Both the position numbers and the translations under genes were made by a program. From Pogostemon cablin (taxonomy: Eukaryota; Streptophyta; Magnoliopsida; Lamiales; Lamiaceae), in NCBI GenBank assembly GCA_023678885.1, contig CM042997.1, forward strand, positions 29,022,064 through 29,086,063: a stretch of DNA of 64,000 nt, read 5' to 3'. Positions within the stretch are counted from its first letter, which is position 1, and every line of letters begins with the position of its first letter. The notes beneath the pieces were generated by a model. The model saw only the letters and a program-made list of their open reading frames with translations. It did no database searches and was not told where the DNA came from. This document shows, one piece after another, positions 46,653 through 55,896 of the stretch.

Positions 46653-46669
46653 TCGAAGCTCTGATACCA
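46653..46669 (-). promoter_or_regulatory. Element B primer-binding site (initiator-Met tRNA type)
   Basis: The minus strand reads TGGTATCAGAGCTTCG next to the 5' LTR, as in element A. Confidence 0.85.
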
Positions 46670-46671
46670 AT

Positions 46672-48065
46672 TGTTGGCGTTCGATCATTTGGTTAACGTG
46701 AACCGTTAGCATACCATGCGTTTCTAACACAGCGGAAGCAATAAATCATAGAAACGATTACCGTTCACCATGGTATGTTGATGAAGATTAATTCTCGCAG
46801 GCAGCCTGCGCAGTCCCACGAGAATAGCCATAACTTCCTCGTCTGATATCGGAATTGAATGATCTTTGCGTTCAGGCGATCCTCTCTTCGACGGCTTTCC
46901 GTCAGTATATTGATCATCAAATTATAAGCACTGTACGAATTTATACAAATTTTGCAAGGTCGCGGACAGCAGCAGCAAACTACCTTCTGATCTTCTGCTG
47001 TATGTCCCAAGTCCGATCTCGACGTCGTGTGGGCGACGATCTACGAGACCTCCTCAATCTGCTCTCAACCCTCATCACACGTGAATAATCAGTTAAAAAA
47101 ATTAAATTAGGGTTCCAGATAAGTTGAGGTGACTTATATACATGGGCTACAGCAGGGACCAGGAGGAGAAATTGGGTTGGGCCTCCATTGGGCTTAAGTA
47201 TCCAAGCTTAGCCCAAAGCTTATACTTAAGTCCAATAATAATAATATATTCCACTAAAATATTATTATTGCACTACCGTATCAATCCCAAAATTACGTTT
47301 TGGGCTCCTTCTTATTATGAGCCCGTTAGTCTCCCCATGTTTAAGATATACAATGTCCATTAATTAATTAAGTTACTGACAACCCAATTAATTAATATCT
47401 CATCCAAGAGTAGTACCACTCAACCTCATTATCATGCCGGAATAAATTCCACCTGCAGGGTTTACATGATAATCCTTATGAGCTCCTCAAGGGGACATCA
47501 TCAACCTATGACGGACACGGATTCCTTCTACAATTAACAGCACACCATAGAAACAGCACTACTTCCCAACTCATCGAGTTTGTTGATTTAATTACATGTA
47601 AATCTCACCCATTGATGAATCAAAGAAATACATACTGCCCTACGTGTCGAGGTTATTGTATAGGGATTAAGAGCACGAACTTCCATAATAACTGAGATCA
47701 AGTTCTCCTATAAGTCAGTATAAGTCAAACGATCTCAAGCGGTCCTGCTCAATACACCAAGTGCACTAATGTGATTCTATAGCCAAGACAAGCTAATACC
47801 AAATCACACTACAACCATCCCGATAGAGAGTCCCCGTCTATCTCGGTTGTGAGCATCAGTTTATACTTTATAAGGAAACCGATAATATGATCTTCCGCGT
47901 GTTGTCGCACAACATATTATCTACAGTATAAAGTAAGTGGACTATTGCATCGAACATATAAATAAATTATAAGATGCAATCATTTGATCATATGATTCTC
48001 ATTTCAAATTAATTGTTATAACATTGTTCATATAAAAAGCTAGTCTTTTAGTATACAATCCAACA
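46672..48065 (-). repeat. Element B 5' LTR (right copy)
   Basis: 1,394 bp, nearly identical to 39650-41043. The TATATA box is at 47135-47140 on the minus strand. Confidence 0.95.
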
Positions 48066-48070
48066 GGTTG

Positions 48071-49208
48071 TAGTGTGGTTTGGTATTAGCTTGTCTTGGC
48101 TATAGAATCACATTAGTGCACTTGTGTGTATTGAGCAGGACCGCTTGAGATCGTTCGATTTATACTGACTTATAGGAGAACTTGATCTCAGTTATTATGG
48201 ATGTTCGTGCTCTTAATCCCTATACAATAACCTCGACACATAGGGCAGTATGTATTTCTTTGATTCATCAATGGGTGAGATTTACATGTAATTAAATCAA
48301 TAAACTCGGTGAGTTGGGAAGTAGTGCTATTTCTATGGTGTGCTGTTGATTGTAGAAGGAATCCATGTCCGTCATAGGTTGATGATGTCCCCTTGAGGAG
48401 CTCATAAGGATTATCATGTAAACCCTGCAGGTGGAATTTATTCCGACATGATAATGAGGTTGAGTGGTACTACTCTTGGATAAGATATTAATTAATTGAG
48501 TTGTCAGTAACTTAAATTAATTAATGGACATTGTATATCTTAAACATGGGGAGACTAACGGGCTCATAATAAGAAGGAGCCCAAAACGTAATTTTGGGAT
48601 TGGAAAGGCAGTGCATTAATAATATTTTAGTGGAATATATTATTATTATTGGACTTAAGTATAAGCTTTGGGCTAAGCTTGGATACTTAAGCCCAATGGA
48701 GGCCCAACCCAATTTCTCCTCCTGGTCCCTGCTGTAGCCCATGTATATAAGTCACCTCAGCTTATCTGGAACCCTAATTTAATCTAACTGATTATTCACG
48801 TGTGATGAGGGTTGAGAGCAGATTGAGGAGGTCTCGTAGATCGTCGCCCACACGACGTCGAGATCGGACTTGGGACATACAGCAGAAGATCAGAAGGTAG
48901 TTTGCTGCTGCTGTCCGCGACCTTGCAAAATTTGTATAAATTCGTACAGTGCTCAGAATTTGATGATCAATATACTTACGGAAAGCCGTCGAAGAGAGGA
49001 TCGTCTGAACGTAAAGATCATTCAATTCCAATATCAGACGAGGAAGTTATGGCCATTCTCGTGGGACTGCGCAGGCTACCTGCGAGAATTAATCTTCATC
49101 AACATACCATGGTGAACGGTAATCGTTTCTATAATTTATTGCTTCCGCTGTGTTAGAAACGCATGGTATGCTAACGGTTCACGTTAACCAAATGATCAAA
49201 CGCCAACA
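48071..49208 (+). repeat. Element A 3' LTR, second part
   Basis: Starts TAGTGTGGTTTGG right after the duplicated GGTTG, continuing the LTR interrupted at 39649, and ends AACGCCAACA. Confidence 0.93.
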
Positions 49209-49420
49209 ATAGCATCAGCACCAGGTGCTTCAGGGATTGGTTTGTCAAGAACATATTCACTTCTTTCAGATTTTAAGAGAATTTTGAAATTTCTCAAACA
49301 ATCATTAAAGTTTGGTCCAGTTAACTTGTTTTGCCCAATTAAAGCAGTTATATGATTGTTTGCTATTTTAGTAGATGAATCTACAAAATGATGAAGCAGA
49401 AAATGAGAAAACTAAGATCT
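49209..49420 (-). pseudogene. C1 gag N-terminal fragment
   Basis: On the minus strand the frame reads ...ANNHITALIGQNKLTGPNF and LRNFKILLKSE, typical of the start of Copia gag. It was joined to the frame at 32347 before Copia A inserted. Confidence 0.75.
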
Positions 49421-51298
49421 TTAATATTAAATGTCTTTCACTATTTTATTCGAATTTCATAATCCCAATGAAAATCGGAAAATCATAATTTTCTAGTAGG
49501 CTTAAGGTCCAATGAAAATCCCTCATGCCCCAATTTTATGAGCCTATGAAAAATTTTCTTTGGTAGTAAAATATTTTACAATTATATCACTATACAACCC
49601 TCAATTTGTTTTACCTCACCTTTCACGTATACCTCAATTTTATGAGCTCATACGTTACTTAGTGTCAAACAATACCTATCAAATATTCACGTAATTAAAA
49701 CATCAATACACCCCACGACTTATGGCCGATGTATTAATATATTTAATTCATAAGCATCATTATGATAGATAAAGAACACAACTTTCTTCCACAAACCCAC
49801 CTCACGACTTATAGCCAGTGGTTAAGTATAGTAGCATTATCATGTCTCTATCTTTTAATAGTAGACATGGATTGATGGGTCATACTCATCATATCTATAT
49901 TTGTTTGAAATAAAATTTTCGAAAAAAATTTTGTATAAGTTTCAAAAACTTAGGGATTATTTTTATTTCCAAGACCTCATCTTCTTATTAAGGTAAATTA
50001 TTTAATGTTTATCATCAAATGAATGCATTAAATAAATTCTATCATGCATATATCCTATACATACATAAAGTGGTGGGATGATCATGGCCTACCTATGCGA
50101 CCCGTTTGAGCCAAAACGGGTCTATGGTCAATCTAAAGGACAATGAGAACTTTTACATCATAATGTAAAACCCATACACTTATGGGTCTTGATCATCTAT
50201 TCTATTACATTTAATTGTCCATCAACAATTGGGTCTTCTTTTGGGCTTCCTTCAAGTCCTCCAATTTACAATAAATAAAATTAAATCCTCACGGACTAAT
50301 CTACTCTCATTGCATAAATTTAAAGAACTTACAAATGTAAATAAAAGAGGCTCGCAGTCCCATAAAACCCAAATAAATTAAAACCATCACATAAAAGGCT
50401 CATGATCATCCCTAAATAAATAAATATGCAATTAACATATTAAATTTATTTATATCCATTCTCAATGAATAATTCCGTAACGAGATATGAGAATAACAAT
50501 TATTCCTATTTCTTATTTTAAAATAATACTAGTTGAGAACTATGACTAACAATTAGTCAATATTACAACACTAAATTTTAGAATTGACTTTAAAAATTTT
50601 GTTGGCCTTAATTAATTAAGAAACAATTTCTAGATTAATAAAACCAAATCAATTCAATTATAGCTAATTATTAATTTTTAGAAATATTTTTGTAGAAACC
50701 CATTTCTAGAAATATTTTTCTAGAAACCCATTTCTAGAAATCTTTTTATTGATTCATGTAATCAATTCTTTTGTAGAAATTGGTTTGTAAATCATTTCAT
50801 AAAGTTGATGGCAACCATCTACTTTCTTGATCAAACCAATAACCCATTTCTATAAATAGCCATCAAATATCATTGTTGATCATAAACATCTAATGCTTTT
50901 ATCAAATTAAATATTAAATATTGATAACAAATTATCAATAATAATTATTATATTAGACAATGATATTTCGAGAAATAATTTCTCGTTAAACATAACGTAT
51001 TACTTAAACTTCATTCCAAATGAATATTTTGAATAAGAAATATAAATAACTTTTATTTAATTTTTCATATTCACACTTGAAACCAATAGAGTCATAAACT
51101 AACATTTAGCCAATTTTATTAAAATCACTGAACTGTATAATTAGTAGTTTAAGAACAATTCTCATCTTACTGCAACAGTTGTAATTTTAGAGTAATGAAT
51201 GACTGTCAAGAAATTTTTTTCTCGTTGTTTCAAGTTTTCTTATTTAACCATTAAATAATACTAAAATAATTTTAGTACTGCACATATTTCAACACCGT
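49421..51298. other. C1 untranslated leader
   Basis: AT-rich 1.9 kb between the gag start and the primer-binding site. A short repeat CCATTTCTAGAAAT... occurs three times near 50690-50750. No coding frame. Confidence 0.6.
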
Positions 51299-51318
51299 GA
51301 ACCTAGGCTCTGATACCA
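51299..51318 (-). promoter_or_regulatory. C1 primer-binding site (initiator-Met tRNA type)
   Basis: The minus strand reads TGGTATCAGAGCCTAGGTTC next to the 5' LTR. TGGTATCAGAGC is complementary to the 3' end of plant initiator methionine tRNA. Confidence 0.85.
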
Positions 51319-51319
51319 C

Positions 51320-51921
51320 TGTTGGGTTCGTTATAGCGATCCAGGTAAATGCAGTGAAATTTAATTTTTTTCAAAATTAATAAATCATATTTATTAAATA
51401 CATGAAAAGATTTCGCCCTGGATGCTCGCAAACGATTATCGAATCCGGTATTAAAATATATTGAAAGAAATCTACGTAAAGATTATTCTTACCCTCGTAG
51501 ACTTTCTTCCAATTGATACAAGGAGTGAGGGAATCGATTCCCGAATTGTGGCTAAAACTCTGTTCTTCTTAATAAGGGATCCAAGTGTATCCCCTCTAAA
51601 GTAATCCACCAATTGAATAAACAACACAGATGTTACACTTTGTTAATAGTGTAAAACTGTTGATATCAATAAACGTTTCCGGTATCAACTTTTGATAAGA
51701 GAAAATAAATTGAAGAATAATTATCAATTTAATTATTCTCCAAAATTGTTCAAAAATGAATGAGCAAAGATTTCTAACTTAAAAGGAAACTATTTCCTCT
51801 CTTTCTCAAAACACAAAATGCTGATACTTTCATCAAGAAAAATGGTACATGAAGTATCGATTTTTCTTCCTTAAAACATGAAAGTGCTGATACATGTATA
51901 TTAAAATAGAAAGAAAGATAT

Positions 51922-51959
<38 letters not shown>

Positions 51960-53282
51960 ATTATCTTTAAAATATACATAATGCATTCACCATTATGAAA
52001 AAATATATCATATATAAATTCAATTATCTTTAAATATTCATAATGCATTTACCACTATGGAAATATATCATATATAAATTTTATTATTTTTAAATATTTA
52101 TAATGCATTCACCATTATGAAAATATATCATATATAAATTCCATTATCTTAATTCTAATTAAATAATCAAATTATTTAATTATAATAAATAGTTAATAAT
52201 TTAACTATTGTTCCAATTGATAAAAATTGTTCATTCAAATTAAGGTGTGATCCTTTAGGTTCACTACTAACTTTAGTAGTAGGCTTACAACACTTGTAAC
52301 TTATAAATAATAATTATTATATTAATTATTCCAATTAATTAATTCACTTGAAATTAACTAATTAATTTCAAGAACCTACTAATCACGGTAACACCTAGCA
52401 AGTAGCGTGATCTTCTAGTGTTAGGTGAAATAGCGAGTAAACCTGCAAATTAATGAGTGACATACACGTACGGTCTTTCTAACAGTTAATCCTCCGATTG
52501 AGTCTAAAGTAGGAATATTAGTCGAAACTCTACTAACTCAATAACTGTGTTTCTATTTCATGTTGTAATGATTCATTGTGAATCTTTATTCTCATTGCCT
52601 TGGTCAAGGTCTTTGAATCATTAACAATGAAATACATAGGAGATTCTTTTGTCTTAGACAAGTGTCAGATTCTATCTTAGCCACACATAAGTCTCCATGT
52701 CCATCAATATAATACCCAACATACCCCCTTTATGATTGCTAAACAATCAGAAGATAAATCTAAGTATTAGAAGAAGTACACAAGACTACCATGGTGCTTC
52801 AAGTTTAAAGGCTAATCGTGTACTATCGTAATTAGAAAATTCTAATTTTGACATATCCAATAAGAATTTCCTACGGATCATGTTCGATAAACTTATTCTC
52901 TAATAAGTATCCACATATATGAATTTGTGTCACAACACTAATATTGATGGAATACAATATTCTCGTCTGACGAGCATTCATCATATGTACGAGTCTTTAC
53001 TGAATTATTCTTTGTCCCATTTAGAAAAATTCTTGACTCGGTACCATGTTTAAGACCAAAGCTCTATGTATAAATTCCATGATCACCATCATATGCGTAA
53101 CCATATATTTTAGTTTAAATTGGTCTAGGGACTTTATCTAATAAGCATATGTTATAATGCATAAAATAGATAAATTAAAAACAGCGTTTAATAATATAAT
53201 TTCCAATGAGATTGTTTATATTCAAAATATAAAGAGTACAATTATCCAATCTAATTGGTGCGCTGGGCATACTACTCTAACA
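51320..53282 (-). repeat. C1 5' LTR (right copy)
   Basis: 1,963 bp, matching 26764-28600. It contains an AT dinucleotide run at about 51925-51955 and the same 60-bp tandem units (51920-52150). Confidence 0.93.
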
Positions 53283-54156
53283 GAAAGAACAACCCCATGT
53301 CGTGGCCGAACGGCTTAATGGACCAACCCACCCACAGGAACAGGGTGGACTGGGAGACCGTCTGCCCACACCGCCTAGGGAAGTATACATGTTGGGCGAA
53401 GGTTACGTGGGGGCTTCCCAGGCCTTGACCACCCTTTCACGAAGAAAGCGGAAGCCGAGTTGTGAGAACTCGAAGGTACCAACATGTGCTTGCAGTGAGC
53501 CCACGACCACCTCTACACGAAGTCGACGTCTTCTTCTCCGAAGAAGATCTCGCCAAAATACGAATCTCTCACAATGACCCATTAGTAATCTCGGCCATAA
53601 TCTCAGGAGTAAGGGTGCACCGGTGTCTGATCGACACAGACGCATACATAAATATTATATTCAAAAAGGCATTCGAAGCTATAAGGGGCTTTCTCACCAT
53701 AAGATATCTCCATGCGACGATGAGATTCAAGGTTTTGGTAATACCGTCACTACCCCCTTGATGCAAACAGACCTGTCAGTTCAAATGATGGACAAGAAAC
53801 AGACGGTGAAAGCTCAACACTTCCTCGAGTTCAAAGTGGTGGATCTCCTATCACCTTACAATTGCATCTTAGGACGGACGTTCATTCACCAGTTCAACTC
53901 TGTTCCGTCCACACTTCACCAATGCCTGAAGTTCGTAACCACTGATGGCCGAGTCGGCACCGTTAGAGGTAGTCAAAGGAAAATCAGAGAATGTTCGTTC
54001 ATCGAGAAAGGAGACGGGCTCAACTACCACGATCCGAGTTTTCAGTTAATGGTGATGGAACAACAAAACCCAGAAGAGGAAGCTAATCATGAAGAGGCTC
54101 CGCCGCAAGATGACCCAGATGGTGGGGGATGGCAAAAAGTTCCGACAATTTTTTGA
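53283..54156 (+). pseudogene. Gypsy protease region, frame-broken
   Basis: Continuation of the gag frame cut at 26763. The first part reads KEQPHVVAERLNG. Then comes a retropepsin-like stretch ISAIISGVRVHRCLIDTD, in which the conserved DTG (or DTA) active site has become DTD, followed by IIFKKAF. A frameshift near 53740-53760 leads into LEFKVVDLLSPYNCILGR and HQCLKFVTTDGRVGTV, the conserved stretch after the protease in plant Gypsy polyproteins. Coding homology ends at about 54156. Reverse transcriptase, integrase and 3' LTR are absent, so the Gypsy copy is truncated. Confidence 0.8.
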
Positions 54157-54770
54157 CAATTTTTTTTGCTTTTTAAGGGCATTGTAGTATTTTAAGATAA
54201 TAAATAAAGTATAAAATATGTTATGTGTGTTAGGTGGGAGTGTTATTTTTTAGATTAATATATAACTTTTTGAGGTTATTGATTGATTTGATGTGATGAA
54301 GGTAAGTATGAGATGGATGAAAACGAAAAGTATGATGATAAGTACATAAAATTATTTTGGTTTGTATAAATTAAATCTTAACGAATATTTTTTCTCAGTA
54401 TAAAACTTGAGTTTATAAATTAATTTTAAATAATTTTTTTATAAATAATAAAATTCCTTAAACATCTAATAGGTATATTTGTCATTTTCCTATATATAAT
54501 GTGAAATTACGAAAAGATATTGAGACATGTTCATGAATACTTTGATTTTATAAATTATAATAATTTTATAATGTATAAAATATTTTAAAAATTAAAAGAA
54601 TTTAAATATTTAGATATTGTATAATTTTTTACTACTTAATAGATAAATTAATTTTATTCACATAATTTAAGTAATAAACTTTATTCATATAATAATTTTA
54701 TTATTTTATTTAATAATATTTTAGAGTTTAAATTTAAAAAAAATATACTCCATAAATTTTTATTAGATGG
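54157..54770. other. AT-rich DNA between the Gypsy remnant and the right inverted repeat
   Basis: Long A/T runs and no coding frame. It is either the inner part of the inverted-repeat element or another decayed insertion. Confidence 0.5.
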
Positions 54771-55031
54771 TGCAATTTAAAAATAAAAATAAAAATTTAT
54801 GGTCTTTTTTGCCAAAATTTCAAAAGTTGAGATTAAATTGCAATTTAAGTAAAGATTGAGATTTTTCGTGTAATCAACTAAACGCCACGTCAGCGGTCGG
54901 GCAGGTTTCAGCTGCCCGATGGGTGCGATTTGCACAAACATGAAAGGTTATGATTTTTTGTGCAATTTTATAAAAGTTGGGATTAATTTGTAATATGTTG
55001 GAAGGTCGTGATTTTTAAAGCAATTAACCCC
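54771..55031 (-). repeat. Right terminal inverted repeat of the 32.5-kb element
   Basis: Reverse complement of 22518-22768. Ends GCAATTAACCCC, followed by AAGGAATA. Confidence 0.85.
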
Positions 55032-55039
55032 AAGGAATA

Positions 55040-55754
55040 TAATCTTGATGGTATGCTTATATTGGTCAATGGCGAAAAAGTCAAGCATTTTCTAATGAAA
55101 CCAAATCTATCATCACTAGGCTAGCTACAGCGTAAGAGAAGGTGCTATGAATGAGAATCTGGCCATTTCATTAATTATAATTCTTCAGGAGATTGTGATC
55201 AATTTTGATCCTGATTTGGCTGTTCAGAGAGAGAAAAGTCAACAAATGGTTTCAATCGTCATCCTAATTTAGGCTGTTCAGAGAGAGAAAAGTCAAACAC
55301 ATGGTTTAGAGTCTTTGTGGAATATTATCACGTGCTCCATCATTCTGCTGTTCATGCAACTCAACAGAAATTAAATTCAACAATCTTCCATGCACATATC
55401 TAATTGCCAGATTAGCTGTAGAGTGGTATAAACTGTATCTCATAGTAAGATTGGAAACTGCATATAGGATTGTCATGCCTATAATATATAGAGCTGAAAG
55501 CAAATCTAAACGCATAGTAAATAAAAGAAGGCATTCGATGCGATAGAAACAATGAACAGACAAATCTGTACTGTACTGTATTATTTATTCCGTTCCATTT
55601 CCATAAAACCTGGTAAGTTAGCCAGCAGACACTACTTGGAACACCAATAATAATGGTATATATAAACACAATGCCATAACTACAACATTCATCCTCCTAA
55701 ATTCTTGCTACCTCCCTCCTCAAACCCCATCCCGTCTGCGTCTCCGTCTCCGTC
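55040..55754. other. Spacer and likely 3' untranslated region of the GOGAT gene
   Basis: No coding frame of interest. A 31-base motif GGCTGTTCAGAGAGAGAAAAGTCAA... occurs twice (about 55218 and 55271). The GOGAT stop is at 55851, so part of this stretch is expected to be transcribed as 3' UTR, but no polyadenylation site could be fixed. Confidence 0.5.
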
Positions 55755-55896
55755 TCGTACATATCACTCGCAAACCAAACTATGTCATTACAGTTTGCCT
55801 GCTGTTGTCTTGCTGCTGCTTCAAATCGTACATATCACTCGCAAACCAAACTATGTCATTACAGTTCGCCTGCTGTTGTCTTGCTGCTGCTTCAAA
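55755..55896. repeat. 71-bp tandem duplication spanning the GOGAT stop codon
   Basis: The unit TCGTACATATCACTCGCAAA... at 55755-55825 is repeated at 55826-55896 with one visible base difference (GTTTGCC versus GTTCGCC). The second copy holds the last 14 codons and stop of GOGAT. The first copy lies in the 3' UTR. Confidence 0.92.

Larger units (their letters stand above)
39650..48065 (-). mobile_element. Copia LTR element B (8.4 kb), same family as A, inserted in A's 3' LTR
   Basis: The LTRs at 39650-41043 and 46672-48065 read as the reverse complement of the A LTRs. The primer-binding site (GCTCTGATACCA on the plus strand, 46657-46669) and polypurine tract (ATCTCCCACTTATAC, 41044-41058) show minus orientation. 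Target-site duplication GGTTG at 39645-39649 and 48066-48070 is perfect. The LTRs differ at about a dozen positions in 1,394 by eye (about 1%). It must be younger than A. Confidence 0.95.
32348..49208 (+). mobile_element. Copia LTR element A (own length about 8.44 kb), interrupted by element B
   Basis: The 5' LTR is 32348-33739 and the 3' LTR is split into 39396-39649 and 48071-49208. Both start TGTTGGATTGTATAC and end CGCCAACA / TGCCAACA. Flanks are ATAGT (32343-32347) and ATAGC (49209-49213), a target-site duplication with one mismatch. A TGGTATCAGAGC primer-binding site and an AAGTGGGAGAT polypurine tract place it on the plus strand. It sits inside the gag of C1. Its two LTRs differ at roughly 1% of positions by eye. 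Confidence 0.93.
26764..53282 (-). mobile_element. Copia LTR retrotransposon C1 (own length about 9.65 kb), split by nested elements
   Basis: The LTRs at 26764-28600 and 51320-53282 both start TGTTGGGTTCGTTATAGCG and end ACTACTCTAACA. The element is on the minus strand: the primer-binding site lies next to the right LTR and the polypurine tract next to the left one. Flanks are GAAAA on the left and GAAAG on the right, a 5-bp target-site duplication with one mismatch. Coding domains run right to left. Its gag is split at 32347/49209 by Copia A. Confidence 0.93.
22518..55031. mobile_element. 32.5-kb terminal-inverted-repeat element (Mutator-like), filled with nested retrotransposons
   Basis: The left terminus 22518-22768 (starting GGGTTAATTGCGTTAAAAACC) and the right terminus of about 54771-55031 (reverse complement starting GGGGTTAATTGC) match over about 250 bp with scattered differences, including the landmarks CACCCATCGGGCAGCTGAA and GCCACGTCAGC. 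The 8-bp sequence AAGGAATA lies immediately outside both ends (22510-22517 and 55032-55039). Extending it to nine bases gives one mismatch. Long inverted repeats with an 8-9 bp duplication fit a Mutator-like element. No transposase was found inside: the contents are Gypsy and Copia insertions, so the original element was probably small and non-autonomous. Confidence 0.75.

Noticed and set aside
26764..53282. CRISPR-like or phage-like organisation of repeated blocks
   Set aside because: The repeats are LTRs with primer-binding sites, polypurine tracts and target-site duplications in a plant genome.
53302..53645. Overlapping Arg-rich frames near the Gypsy junction
   Set aside because: The plus-strand frame is the continuation of the Gypsy polyprotein and is described there; the minus-strand frame is its shadow.
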